DNA from: Nipponacmea schrenckii
Lineage: Eukaryota > Mollusca > Gastropoda > Lottiidae
Length of the DNA stretch: 64,000 nucleotides
NCBI GenBank assembly: GCA_030562195.1
Contig: JAUJPP010000005.1
Location: forward strand, 16,045,106 to 16,109,105
Direction of reading: 5' to 3'
In this document: piece after piece, positions 46,413-57,663 of the stretch
How positions within the stretch are numbered: the stretch's first letter is position 1
Layout of the letters: each line of letters starts with the position of its first letter
Notes under the pieces: generated by a model
What the model was told of the DNA's origin: nothing
The model's database searches: none
Seen by the model: the letters and a program-made list of their open reading frames with translations, nothing else
Position numbers and translations under genes: made by a program

Positions 46413-46688
46413 TTATCCCAACACCTTAAATCCTTGGCCTTGTTTCGCTTTTTGTCTAAGTTCTCTTATTTTGCGCAATTCATCTAATTCATTTTTTTGT
46501 TGGACAGATTTGCTAATTGAACTCGCTGCTTGCCCCACTGAAGATATAGCTTTTGCCCCCGAGGATATAAGGTCTTTGTTTCGAGTTACGAATGATGTAA
46601 CCTTTGGTATAAGGGACATCAATCCAGAGAAGAAACCATCTCCAGTGTAATTGAACTTTTCCTTTTCATGCTTTAAAATCAATCCCAT
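46413..46688 (-). CDS. Small late protein, hydrophobic/amphipathic
   Basis: 91 residues from ATG 46688 (MGLILKHEKEKFNYTGDGFF), lying just upstream of the capsid gene. A hydrophobic patch GFFSGLMSLIPKVTSFV is followed by a Ser/Ala-rich helix and a charged KNELDELRKIRELRQK, ending GQGFKVLG. The overall design resembles small internal or membrane-active virion proteins. I assign no family. Confidence 0.5.
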   Translation of the reverse strand: MGLILKHEKEKFNYTGDGFFSGLMSLIPKVTSFVTRNKDLISSGAKAISSVGQAASSISKSVQQKNELDELRKIRELRQKAKQGQGFKVLG

Positions 46689-46759
46689 ATTTTTAATACA
46701 ATAGATTTGATAAAAGAAATACAAACAAAAGAATTTTATTACAAGTATAAATAAATTCA

Positions 46760-47590
46760 AAGGTTCATAATCAATACAACATTATCATAAATTATTATTA
46801 ATTGTTTTCTCAACTGCGCATGATCGAAAAGCGTACTACTAGTACGGGTCCTTAGTTACGGATGTTGTTATTCAGTTACTAGTCAACTGCGCAGTCTCAG
46901 AGGAATGATATTCCTATTTTATGTTAATAAGATACTCCAATACGCAGTCTCAGAGGAATGATATTCCTTTTCTATGTTAATAAGATCACATGGTACATTA
47001 CACATATTTCTGAGTCAATACTGTATTATTGATTATTCATAACATCTGGTGGAATACTTGCCACGTAACCTGAAACATGAAATGGAGAATTTATTATTAA
47101 ATATTTTACACACTCACCTTTCTAAACAGAATCTTAGACCCGTTTTAGATAAGATTGATAAATATTTTCAAATCTCATTAGTTTCCAGAACGTTACTTCT
47201 TCAGAATTCTTTTGAACCATTGTTCGATTTCTGAAACCATTCATTTTAATTTGAGAATTGACAAACTAACGAAAATTTGATATAATTAAACTGTTAATAT
47301 TAGATTTAGAGATTACATACCTTAATTGGATATAATTCTGTTAATCTCTTGTCCAAAGAATATTACACCTAGAGTAAACAGAAACTGAACTGTACATTAA
47401 CACGGCCGGCTTCAAAATGAGTTGGCAAGTAACAGGTGTGATCTATTACGACGATTTAATAAAGTTCAGAATATTCAAGAATGTTAAAGAAATATTGATT
47501 AAACAATAATTTAGTTAATAATATATCATGAAGTTTAAAGTGAATGTTTATTTAAGACATTTTTTGGTTATTTAAAGGGAGGGCGGGTGG
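46760..47590. other. Intergenic; short direct repeat
   Basis: It includes two copies, 53 bp apart, of a ~43-bp block beginning CGCAGTCTCAGAGGAATGAT (46890-46932 and 46943-46985). A 62-codon frame at 47049-47234 has no recognisable similarity. The outer end of the Polinton, if preserved, should be here, but no terminal inverted repeat can be paired within the window. Confidence 0.5.
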
Positions 47591-47596
47591 GCCAAT

Positions 47597-47689
47597 AGTA
47601 GTAATAGAACTTACAGATATCCGGTAGCTCCCGGGGCGGAGCGAAGCGAAGCGGAGGGGTGCCGGATATCTGTAAGTTCTATTACTACT
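47597..47689. repeat. 28-bp perfect inverted repeat with GC-rich loop
   Basis: Arms 47597-47624 and 47662-47689 are exact reverse complements (core ACTTACAGATATCCGG). The 37-base loop is GC-rich and contains GGAGCGAAGCGAAGCGGAGG. It stands out from AT-rich surroundings and would form a strong hairpin or cruciform. Confidence 0.95.
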
Positions 47690-48056
47690 AACTGTCGACG
47701 TCCTAATGTCCTAATGTATGATAACGTATCTCTGGCAGAACGTAACGTATCCGTTATATTTGTGTTAACTGTTATTTTCTAATTATACATGGATCCGGGG
47801 TTATTTTATTACATGCAACATTTAAAAATGTTAATCCATAACATAATGTTTAGTTGGAAAACTTTCGGTTATTGTATTGCTCTAATGGTCAGGTAACGTA
47901 TATGTTGAAATGCGTAACGTATCTGTCTCAATGCATTTATTTTAAATATTTATTCTTAAATCTTCAAATACTATAGACTGGATTATTATTGTTTGTGATG
48001 TAAAAGAACAATCCAGTGGAAATAATTGTTTGAAAATATTTATCTGTTCTATTACA
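47690..48056. other. AT-rich DNA, putative intron end
   Basis: Contains scattered AACGTATC motifs (47723, 47745, 47894, 47921). It ends in TTCTATTACAG (48046-48056), a plausible 3' splice site for the exon that follows. Confidence 0.4.
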
Positions 48057-48476
48057 GGTAAAACAAGAGCTGAAATTCAAAAACAATATAGGGATAGAAA
48101 GAAGTTGAAGGATCCAAACTATTTAAATAAAGAGAAGTTTCGTCAAGTATCGTACCGGGTTCCGGCATATGAAAAAGATAACAAAAGATTACAAATCGAC
48201 AGAGATAGAAATAAAATTTATTGCCATACTTACCGTGAAAAGCAGAAAGCCCAGAAGTCTACAGAAGCAGAAACGCCAAAAGATCTACCAACTCAATCAG
48301 ACACTATATCAAGTTCATCAGAAGTACCAACCAAACTAATTGTTCTCTACTTCAAGAAAATAACGCCGTCTAAGAAAACGTCAACAAAAAACACTGACGA
48401 CGCTGCTACACCATCTACACCCAATCCTAAAATATATTCCATACCATCATCAAGTTTAAATGTAGATTCCCCATTC
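48057..48476 (+). CDS. Partial exon, basic YRERKK-type protein of unknown function
   Basis: 140 codons are open to the gap, most likely an internal exon after the splice-site-like TTCTATTACAG. The encoded stretch starts GKTRAEIQKQYRDRKKLKDP, continues with NYLNKEKFRQVSYRVP and a further basic block (YCHTYREKQKAQK), then turns Ser/Thr/Pro-rich. Proteins beginning with such Arg/Lys-rich repeats occur in large uncharacterised families of invertebrates and fish, some tied to transposons. I cannot name the gene. The remainder lies in or beyond the gap; 48977-49004 does not obviously continue it. Confidence 0.45.
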
Positions 48477-48976
48477 NNNNNNNNNNNNNNNNNNNNNNNN
48501 NNNNNNNNNNNNNNNNNNNNNNNNNNNNNNNNNNNNNNNNNNNNNNNNNNNNNNNNNNNNNNNNNNNNNNNNNNNNNNNNNNNNNNNNNNNNNNNNNNNN
48601 NNNNNNNNNNNNNNNNNNNNNNNNNNNNNNNNNNNNNNNNNNNNNNNNNNNNNNNNNNNNNNNNNNNNNNNNNNNNNNNNNNNNNNNNNNNNNNNNNNNN
48701 NNNNNNNNNNNNNNNNNNNNNNNNNNNNNNNNNNNNNNNNNNNNNNNNNNNNNNNNNNNNNNNNNNNNNNNNNNNNNNNNNNNNNNNNNNNNNNNNNNNN
48801 NNNNNNNNNNNNNNNNNNNNNNNNNNNNNNNNNNNNNNNNNNNNNNNNNNNNNNNNNNNNNNNNNNNNNNNNNNNNNNNNNNNNNNNNNNNNNNNNNNNN
48901 NNNNNNNNNNNNNNNNNNNNNNNNNNNNNNNNNNNNNNNNNNNNNNNNNNNNNNNNNNNNNNNNNNNNNNNNNNNN
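48477..48976. other. Assembly gap, 500 N
   Basis: A nominal gap that truncates the partial exon at 48057. Confidence 0.99.
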
Positions 48977-51900
48977 CTTCCGACGTCTACTTCCGGTTTT
49001 ATAGCTGCCCGAAAACAGCGAAATTCACATCTTTGGACTGCTCTAGAGCGTGACCTAATTACTTTAGAGGGTTATTTTTTTCAGATTCTTAACGCGCCTT
49101 GTGTCCTCTTTCCAGCGATGTACAACAAAAGTTTTCAAAATGAAAATTTAATTTTTGCACTTTTAAAACTAAAGTACATTTTGCTTTTTTGAAATGTATA
49201 TGTGTATATCTCGCGATCTATTAGATGTACAAGCTTCAAATTTGTACCGTGAGTATACATTTTGAATGTGATTAGATTCAAGTAATAAAAATGAGATGGG
49301 CGTGGCACATCCGGGTAAATTTGCAATTTATCATTTATATGGGTCAGCCAATTACGTTTGCAGGAAATGATGTTTCGGCCTGTTTGTTGCAATTTTGCGA
49401 CGATAGCAAAGTCCCACTCTGTGCCATAATTGGCTCTAGTTTTTCTTTGTTTTTCAATATGCAGCTTTTTTCGATTCGATTTTGATCGTTCTTTTTTAGG
49501 TAACTACATTGAACTTCTAAAGATAGCAATTTAAAAATTATAAATTTTTAGCATTTTCTTACTTCTACAGTTTTATTTCGATCGATCTGTAATTATTTTT
49601 CAAAATATCGATATCACTTCCCGTTTTGATGTTATTTGCTATTAATTTTAAATTTTTAGCTTTTTTTTTTACTTTTAACTTTTGATGATATTTGCTGTTA
49701 AAGTTGAAATTTTCACGAAAAATTTCTTTTGCAATTAGCTGCAATTGTCTATTTCATGATATTAGAATAAATAAAAAAATCCGAGGTAGCCGCCATATTA
49801 TATGACTAACTTTTGTAAAACTCAAAATGGGCCTCGGGGTTAAATCTTATTTGCATTATTTTAGATTTTCTGGAAACAACAATTTCGATTTTGCTTTTCT
49901 TTCACTGCCGGTTGATATATTTCAGTAATTGTCAAAACTTTTGGGGCTCATATTTCGCGACCTTGACCTTTGATGACCTTTTGACCTGAACAAAAGTTAT
50001 TGCCCATGATTATATCATCTTTATAGTATCTTCACTTTGATTGTGCGATGTTCACTTCCGGATTTGCAGCCAATTGAAAATCACGAATTTTAACCTAAAG
50101 AGCTCTATCACTTGACCTAATTTACATAGGACAGAATTTCTTCCAGATTCTTTATACGCTTAATCTCATCTTTCCATTATTATACCACACTTAGTATTTA
50201 AATCAAAACTGCGGTTTAAAAAAATTGAAATTTTGTAGTTTTTTCAATAGTAACCGTGTGGGTTTTTGGAAAACCACAATTTAAGTTAAAAACGATGTTG
50301 TGTTTTGATAAAAAAAAAATCATATGTCATTAAAAACAATGTACTTAATCAAAAGACAATATCTGATATTATCAGAGGAAACCGGGCGCATTAAGAATAT
50401 CGGGCGCATTATATTCATCGAACTTACTCTATTAAAATCAATCTTTACTATGACGATATCCATTGAATCGCCAAATGGTTCAGAGATTGCACTGTTGCAT
50501 ATTTAATATGCAGAAAGAAATGCACAATATATACTAGTAATACACTATCAAGAGCACATTGGTTCCATATTTATTTCTGGATATTTGTAGAAGGTAATTG
50601 TTTTTTATTATTATTATTATTGAATCAAACACTGCAACAATTAAATCTGAAACAAAGCACTACTAACTATGGAATCCAATTCAACTGTAAATGTAATAAA
50701 CGTTAATAAAGATTTACCATGCATCGTGCAACTATGCATTTTGCAAGAACAGTGACATTAGGAACCCTTTTTGATTTATTTAAAACCAATCATCATATCA
50801 GTAACTGTGTTACTTTCTTTTAAATTGGTCCAAACATTTCTTCTGGATTCTGGCATAAGTGGACATAATTTTGAAACAATGTCAATTTTATTGTCCGTGC
50901 TGATACCATGTAATGCTGTTCCACCCTTAGGAATAGCAAGTAAGAAAGATAAATTTAAAAAAATTCATCAAAATCGGTTTTGTATTGAAAACCCTTAAAA
51001 CCCCGAACAAATTTTATCCCAACAATATCACATAATATTGGTCGTCCTAGTTTGCTCAATATAGCCTGAGAATGCTTTGATTTGAAGTCTCTGAACGTAT
51101 CTAAATTATTTCAATGACTTCCAACTTCCCAATATTAGATTCAGAAATAAAATCTTGAAAGTCGTAAAATGCAGCAACCAGGCTTTCGACGAATCTGTTT
51201 TTCCACACCAGCATGTACGGAATCTGCACTCATAAATGTGTGACCAGCTTAATTTTATACCTCAGAGTAATATGGATACTAAAACAGTGTTAAGATAATA
51301 ATTTTTTTATTTTACTGCGTGTACTGAGAGTCTGAAATGGGACTTCTAATTGCACCCCTAGAAATAAGTAATGACAATATTTCTGTGGCTGTATTTTCAC
51401 ATATAAGATCGATTTTGTCAACTTACCACCCCTCTTAAGATGTGCAAATCGTGAAAAAATAATTATTTCTAGAGGATCTTTTTTTCACGTAAGTAGACAC
51501 AAATTCATTCGCGACGAATTACAATTTAATTGTCAAGGTCGGGGTTGACCAATGAAATAATAGATTTAACGAAATTGCGGGTAACAATGGCGGCGTACAC
51601 CAAATGTCAACACAGCAAGCGTTAGATATGTTTCATGCTGAGACAGCACAATTGAAGTGGATCCAGAAAAATACACAAAGACTTTAGACCTTTATCACAA
51701 AAATGTGTTAAATATCACAGAAGTGGATGAATTGATATAGAAGAAGACCAAGATAAAAATAAACAGGTCAATTGTTGTATCGGAATTCGTTTCTATTTTA
51801 TTTGTCAAATTGTGTTGGTTTGATATCAATGATCATAATAAAACATATATTTTATGTAGGTGAGTGAATTTTTCTGGAGGGATTTTTTATCCAACTAGGT

Positions 51901-52153
51901 CGAGTTTGAATGCATGGATACAAGTGTGATGAGGTGTATTTTATGAGGGGATAATTAGTGGCAGACCCAATGGATAGTCGAGCAATTTGTCATAATAAGA
52001 GTGTTAGACTCTTTGTCTTCAATCCACGAATGGAAGGCATACAATAGTGAAACTTTTTATTATACTTTCACTTGACATTCCACCATGACATATTAATCAC
52101 GTGACTAATTGGAGATAGTTAACTGGCTTGAATATATAGATCATATTCCTTAT
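48977..52153. other. 3.2 kb without recognised gene; diverged repeat pair
   Basis: Segments 48980-49090 and 50040-50165 look like diverged copies of one sequence ((A/C)ACTTCCGG start, GAGCTCTATCACTTGACC-like middle, CAGATTCTT end), spaced ~1.06 kb. A TTA microsatellite lies near 50605. Short frames (e.g. 50324-50506, 50771-50998, 51583-51621) show no recognisable similarity. Nothing else is supported. Confidence 0.5.
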
Positions 52154-52158
52154 ATGGT

Positions 52159-52278
52159 GTAACAAACATTCATTATTTACAGACATGGTTACGTTTTTGT
52201 TGTTACATATTATAATTTTGTGTACGTTATGTAAATGGATGTCGTATTATACTTATCAATAAATCAAGTTCATTAAAT
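52159..52278 (+). repeat. 5' LTR of BEL/Pao element
   Basis: 120 bp, starting TGTAACAAACATTC and ending TTCATTAAA. The 3' copy (57664-57783) differs at three sites (C/T, G/A, T/C). This is short for the group, so promoter content must be minimal. Confidence 0.92.
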
Positions 52279-52296
52279 GGCGCCCAACGTGGGGCG
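52279..52296 (+). promoter_or_regulatory. tRNA primer-binding site
   Basis: TGGCGCCCAACGTGGGGC immediately after the 5' LTR is the expected place and form of a BEL/Pao primer-binding site for minus-strand synthesis. Confidence 0.85.
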
Positions 52297-52356
52297 GGGT
52301 TTCAAACACAAATTCATCAATTAATCAATCAAAATTCAATCAAAATCAACTTCAAA

Positions 52357-53919
52357 ATGGAGAAACAAGCATTGGATCGAGTAAAGGCTCAACGAAGAGG
52401 ACATCGAGAATTGACAACACGACTTATACACGAGGCGAAGTCTATTATACAAGATAGCGACCGGGCCTCGGGTCAACAAAGTGCAAGTGAGTCTGTTTTG
52501 AATCGTTTGAAAACAATAACAGAGTCCTTACAAGCTAAGCACGAACTTTTGCAAACATTTGACGAGCAAATTATCGGTTCATGTGAAATCGATGATATCG
52601 AACACGAAATTGAAGAAGCAGACGAAATACTCCTACGCATTTTGGATACAATTCGAGAAGTACAAAGATATTCTCAGAAAGAACTAGAAGTTCCTCGCCC
52701 TTTCTCAACCGACATTTCACAAATCAACAATCCAACTCGAGCCAACTTGGACAACCCAACTTCAACCGAACCAACCGATTTAAGTAGCGAGCAAGACCCA
52801 AACGAATCAAATTCAAACCATTACAACGATTCAAACAATCAATCGACTTCACCAAGTAGGCCAAATGACACTGAAGTTGGTGTTTCTCAGCCAACTTATA
52901 TTTCGTCACCAGGTAATGTTTCAGACCGTCATCAAGTTCGGCCTAAGCTTCCAAAAATATCACTCCCAAGATTTAATGGTGACATTACAAAATTTCAAAT
53001 TTTTTGGGGACTCATTTGACAGCGCAGTGAACAAAAATCCTCATATGTCATCAATCGACAAATTCAATTACTTAAAGGGACTGTTGGATGGTCAAGCAAG
53101 TAAATCAATTCAGGGGCTCACTTTGACCGATGCGAATTATCAAGCAGCCTTAGAATTGATCCAAGACAGATTTGGTAAAACCCAAAAGATTATTTCGGCA
53201 CATATGGATCAACTTTTAAAATTACCTGCTTGTGTTGACACAAATTACAAGGCCTCACAATTGCGTAATGTTTACGATACAGTTAGCGTGAACATTCGAG
53301 GATTAGAGTCACTCGGTGTTAAAGCTGAACAGTATGGTAGTTTTTTGATACCAATGCTCATGTCAAAAATGCCCTCAGAAGTTCAGCTACAAATAGCTCG
53401 TGTATCATCAAAGGATGTTTGGGAATTAAGCGAACTTTTACAGGTTATCAAAACTGAAGTGGAGGCGCGTGAACTCTGTGAAACAGTTCGAACTAAATCA
53501 ATCGTAGACCCTTCAAACAAACATGACAAAACTTATAAAAAACCTGTCTACTGCGTCCTCTTTGGTAGTTCGAGATGAAGGACGTTTTAAGATTTCATGT
53601 GTTTATTGTAACGGTGATCATTACTCTTCAGCTTGTAGAGATGTTACCGATATCAAGGCTAGACGAGACATATTAAGACAGTTAAAACGATGTTTTCTTT
53701 GTCTAAGAGTAGGGCACTCTGTAGATAATTGTGATAGTAACAAATCATGTCGAAAATGTAAGGGAAAAACATCAACAATCAATATGCGATCAAGACAAAT
53801 CAAATGTACAAAACACATCGACTCATGTATCAGCCACTACAACAGCAGCTACGAGGTCCGGCGATAAAAAAGTACTTTTACAAACAGCTAACGCTTATGC
53901 AGTTTCGGAAAAACTGTGA
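52357..53919 (+). pseudogene. gag: BEL/Pao gag with zinc knuckles, frameshifted
   Basis: Starts at ATG 52357 (MEKQALDRVKAQRRGHRELT). The N-terminal ~110 residues are helical and charged, followed by an Asn/Ser/Thr-rich linker. A DUF1759-like capsid region follows (PKISLPRFNGDITKFQIFW ... SSIDKFNYLKGLLDG ... ALELIQDRFGK). Then come zinc knuckles CVYCNGDHYSSAC (~53599), CFLCLRVGHSVDNC (~53695) and a CRKC-started third one broken by a frameshift. Frame changes occur near 53003 (G4 run), 53530-53580 and 53765 (A run). The end of this part leads to the protease region, where the conserved DSG core expected in the family cannot be found; a deletion around 53910-53925 is likely. Confidence 0.85.
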
Positions 53920-55854
53920 CTTGGTTGACATCAGATTACAGAATAAACATGGTGAAGAATTTCTCATTAAAGCCCGCACATATACGGACATTTGCTCCCC
54001 ATTATCAATGGATTTCGATGTCTATCAATATCCTCATTTACAAGGACTAGAACTCGCTGACGAACCAACAAAAGATAATGTTTCTCAACCGATTGACATT
54101 TTAATTGGAGCAGATTTTTATTGGTCCTTAGTTACCGGAGAGATTATTAAGGATGCAAATGGACCTACAGCAGTGGAAAGTGTATTTGGTTGGTTGATTT
54201 CCGGTTCATTACAATCAAAGTCACCAGATTACCTAGCGGTTTCAAATCTCATAATTAGTGACACCGATGAAACTACGATTCGTTCCGATCTCAACTCCGA
54301 GTTGACAATTTATCGAGCTTCTGGGATGTTGAAGCAATCGGTATTTTGGAAAAGTCACCTTATCAAACTGGAATATACTCATTCCTTAACGACATCAATT
54401 TCGATAAAGCGATTCAGCGCTACGAAGTTCAACTAGCATGGAATGATCTCTGTCTACCAGCGTCAAATCATTATGTTTTATGTCGATCACGATTGAATCA
54501 TCTTTATTCTCGATTGAAAAGGGATAAATTTATATTACATCAGTACGATGAAATCATTCAAGAACAATTGCGAAATGGAATTATTGAAGCAGTTCCGAAT
54601 GAAAAATTTGATTGTATCGAATCATGTTTTATGCCTCATCATGGAGTCGTACGCGAAAATAAGGAGACAACAAAACTGAGAATTGTTTTCGATGGATCAG
54701 CAAAATCAGATACTTCTCAAATTTCGATAAATAACTGCTTAGATAAAGGACCAAATCTTAATCCACTTATTTTCGATGTTTTAACAAATTTTCGATCAAA
54801 ACCGATAGGTCTCATTGCTGACATAGAAAAGGCATTTCATCAAATCGCAATACACCCAAACGATAGGGATATGCTCAGATTCCTTTGGTTCAAAAATTTA
54901 GACTCTGATAATCCTGATATAACCCAATTCAGATTCAAAAGACTTGTATTTGGTTTAATTTCTAGCCCAGCTATATTGAACTGTGTTATTAGATATCATT
55001 TGTCAAAATATGATTACTCGGGGTCAGAGTTTATACAACAGCTCTCAAATTCATTGTATGTAGACGACTTTTCCGGTGGTGCAAATTCTGTAGATGAAGG
55101 ATTCGAACTCTATAAACAAACAAAAGACATTTTTGCACAAGGTGGATTTAACCTTCGAAAGTGGAATTCCAATTCATCCGAACTAAGAAACAAGATAAAT
55201 GCGTTCGAAAATGTGCTGTCAGACAATGGCGATAATTCAAATCAAACTCCAACTAAGAGATCCATACTCAAGGTATCTGCCAAGCTATTCGATCCACTGG
55301 GGTTGCTTAGCCCGTTCTCAATTAAGATGAAAGTTTTATTTCAAGAATTATGCGAAGATAAATACAACTGGGATGACAGTCTCAGCCTACAACACCTAAC
55401 AATATGGAATCAACTTCCAGACCAATTCCAAACAATCTCAACTCTTCGTATTCCAAGATCATTACATGCAATATCAAGCACTCCAGTAAATTTCGAACTC
55501 CATGGTTTTAGCGACGCATCTGAAAAGGCGTTCGCAGCCGTAATCTACCTCAGAACAGTATTCGAAGATGAAGAAATCGATGTTAAACTGATAGCTGCTA
55601 AAACGCGTGTCGCCCCAAGAAAGAAACAGACTATACCACGCCTAGAGCTATTGGGTGCTGTGATTTTGGCACGACTCATGTCAACAGTGCAATCAGTACT
55701 GGTTAATAGTTTAGGTCCGTTGCAGACAAATTATTGGACTGATTCGTTTACCACACTGTGCTGGATCAAAAACCCCAAGCCTTGGAAACAATATGTCCAA
55801 CACAGAGTTGACGAAATACGGAAGATTTTGTCCAGGAGTCGACAATCCAAGTGA
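53920..55854 (+). pseudogene. pol: BEL/Pao pol: protease remnant, reverse transcriptase, RNase H
   Basis: After the damaged protease region, the pre-RT segment IGADFYWSLVTGEIIK and FGWLISGSLQ (54103-54215) is typical of BEL/Pao. The RT frame (54346-55854) shows KLRIVFDGSAKSD, motif A IADIEKAFHQIAIHP, FGLISSPAILN and the catalytic LYVDDFSGG. The RNase H region has HGFSDASEKAFAAVIYL, IPRLELLGAVILA and YWTDSFTTLCWI. Frame changes lie near 54390 and at the RT-RNase H/integrase boundary (~55825). Catalytic residues are intact. Confidence 0.9.
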
Positions 55855-57574
55855 CATTCCATCACGAGGCTGCAATGCTCAAGAATTAGTCCACAAAGAG
55901 GAATGGTGGAATGGTCCAACTTTTTTGCGTCAAACACCGTCCAATTGGCCCGAGTCGCTCAACACATTCGATACCCCAGCCTCAAACGATGAAATACAGA
56001 AATCTCCCAAGGAGATTATTCACTCGATGGTGACCGTTGCTGCGACACCAAGAAGGATCACAGAAGTCATCGATGTACAACGGCACAGCAGCCTTACTAA
56101 ATTACTTAGAGTAACTGCTCTGGTTCTGAAATTTACCAGACTTACCCGAAAACACAAAGTTTCAGTATCAATCACATCCGAAGATTTAATCGAATCTCAT
56201 GACATCTGGATTAGAGACATACAATATTGTTCATTTCCGGAAGAACTGAACAGTTTAACATGTGGTTCAAAAGCAACAACTTACATGAAACAATTTGGAT
56301 TATTTCTTGACGAAAACAGTATTATCAGATGTCAAGGCCGGATCGAGAATTCTGTTCTTCCCGAATTCAGCAAACACCCTATATTACTACCGGCTCGCCA
56401 TCAACTTATCAACCTAATAATACATCGATATCATCAAGGGGTTCATCATGACGGAATACGAGAAACTCTCACTAATATTCGAGAACATTATTGGATTTTA
56501 AGAGGACGTGAATCAGTCAAAAAATTTATCCGTCGATGCGTTACCTGCAAAAAGTTTGAGGGTAGGCCATATTCAACTCCCCCAGTTCCAAATTTACCGT
56601 CTCATCGAGTAAGCATCGACCCTCCATTTACTAATACAGGTTTAGACTTTGCAGGGCCACTGTTTATACAATCTGCTACCGATCCAAAATCAACTATAAA
56701 AACCTATGTTTGCCTATTTACCTGTGCATCAACGAGAGCAGTTCATTTCGAGCTGACAAGAGACTTAACAGTAAACTCATTTCTCCAAGCATTCAGAAGA
56801 TTCACTGGCAGACGAGGTTTACCAACCCATCTATTATCGGACAATGCTAAAACATTTCGAGCGGCATCTAAAGATGTTGAAAAAATCATTCGATCCGAGG
56901 AAATAAACAATTTCTTCGTCAACAAACAGGTTACCTGGGACAACATTGTTGAGAAAGCACCCTGGTGGGGTGGCTTTTGGGAAAGACTGGTTCGGAGCCT
57001 AAAACGATGCCTGAAGAAGATAATAGGACGATCTTCACTGACTTTCGAGGAGTTACGCACTATCATTATCGAAGTTGAAACGACCATCAATAATCGGCCT
57101 ATTACGTATGTTTACGACGATGATAATGGAACTTCATATCCACTGACGCCGTCAGATCTCATTTATGGTCGTCGAATTTCTACATCACCATCAGCCAGAC
57201 AGTATGATATTATTAGTACCAACAGGACTTTGACAAGGCGCGCTAAATATCATTACTGTCTACTTAACCAATTATGTAAGACATGGCAGAAAGAGTACCT
57301 ATTGAGTCTCCAAGAAATTTCGAGTTCGTCTTCTCGACATTCGAATATTCGGAATATTAAATTAGGCGATATCGTAATACTGAAAAACGAAAACTCTCCA
57401 AGAATATGGTGGAAATTAGCTAAGGTGATCGAACTATTTCCTGGACGTGATAACCATATTCGATCGGCGAAAATTCAAGTCTTATCAACAACGGACAAAA
57501 ATCCCATTGTTTTGAGACGACCCATTCAGCATTTAATTCCATTGGAAATACGAAGTGACGATATCAATGGTTAA
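55793..57574 (+). CDS. int: BEL/Pao integrase with C-terminal DUF5641-like domain
   Basis: An open frame entered from the RT frame by a 1-base shift (~55825). It begins with GVDNPSDIPSRG (end of RNase H) and has a zinc-binding part (IIHRYHQGVHHDG ... FIRRCVTCKKF, HHCC). The DDE core is TGLDFAGPLF (first Asp), HLLSDNAKTF (second Asp) and WWGGFWERLVRSLK (Glu), and NNRPITYVYDD follows. The C-terminal ~100 residues (GDIVILKNENSPRIWWKLAK, VLRRPIQHLIPLE) match DUF5641. The stop at 57572-57574 lies 90 bp before the 3' LTR. The domain looks intact. Confidence 0.92.
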   Translation: MSNTELTKYGRFCPGVDNPSDIPSRGCNAQELVHKEEWWNGPTFLRQTPSNWPESLNTFDTPASNDEIQKSPKEIIHSMVTVAATPRRITEVIDVQRHSSLTKLLRVTALVLKFTRLTRKHKVSVSITSEDLIESHDIWIRDIQYCSFPEELNSLTCGSKATTYMKQFGLFLDENSIIRCQGRIENSVLPEFSKHPILLPARHQLINLIIHRYHQGVHHDGIRETLTNIREHYWILRGRESVKKFIRRCVTCKKFEGRPYSTPPVPNLPSHRVSIDPPFTNTGLDFAGPLFIQSATDPKSTIKTYVCLFTCASTRAVHFELTRDLTVNSFLQAFRRFTGRRGLPTHLLSDNAKTFRAASKDVEKIIRSEEINNFFVNKQVTWDNIVEKAPWWGGFWERLVRSLKRCLKKIIGRSSLTFEELRTIIIEVETTINNRPITYVYDDDNGTSYPLTPSDLIYGRRISTSPSARQYDIISTNRTLTRRAKYHYCLLNQLCKTWQKEYLLSLQEISSSSSRHSNIRNIKLGDIVILKNENSPRIWWKLAKVIELFPGRDNHIRSAKIQVLSTTDKNPIVLRRPIQHLIPLEIRSDDING

Positions 57575-57663
57575 AGAGACAATACAATTCTTTTTAATAA
57601 TAACTATTTTCAATTAAGTGAACAGTAATATTTAATTACCAAGTCGGTAATCAACCCCGGGAG

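Larger units (their letters stand above)
32918..46688. mobile_element. Maverick/Polinton (adintovirus-like) remnant
   Basis: About 13.8 kb with the hallmark set of this virus-like class of large DNA transposons: protein-primed family B DNA polymerase, FtsK/HerA-type packaging ATPase, double-jelly-roll major capsid protein and a probable minor capsid protein. There are also two small hydrophobic virion-type proteins and a fibre-like coiled-coil protein. The + strand genes converge on the - strand cluster. No retroviral-type integrase, cysteine protease or terminal inverted repeats are visible, and the left side is truncated at the satellite. Genes are tightly packed, overlap by a few bases and lack introns. 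Most are broken by stop codons, frameshifts or insertions, so the copy as assembled could not work. Confidence 0.88.

Noticed and set aside
47049..47234. 61-codon frame
   Set aside because: It could be an exon, but no splice context or recognisable motif was found.
50771..50998. 75-codon frame with hydrophobic N-terminus
   Set aside because: No similarity, no start context beyond an alternative codon, and AT-rich surroundings.
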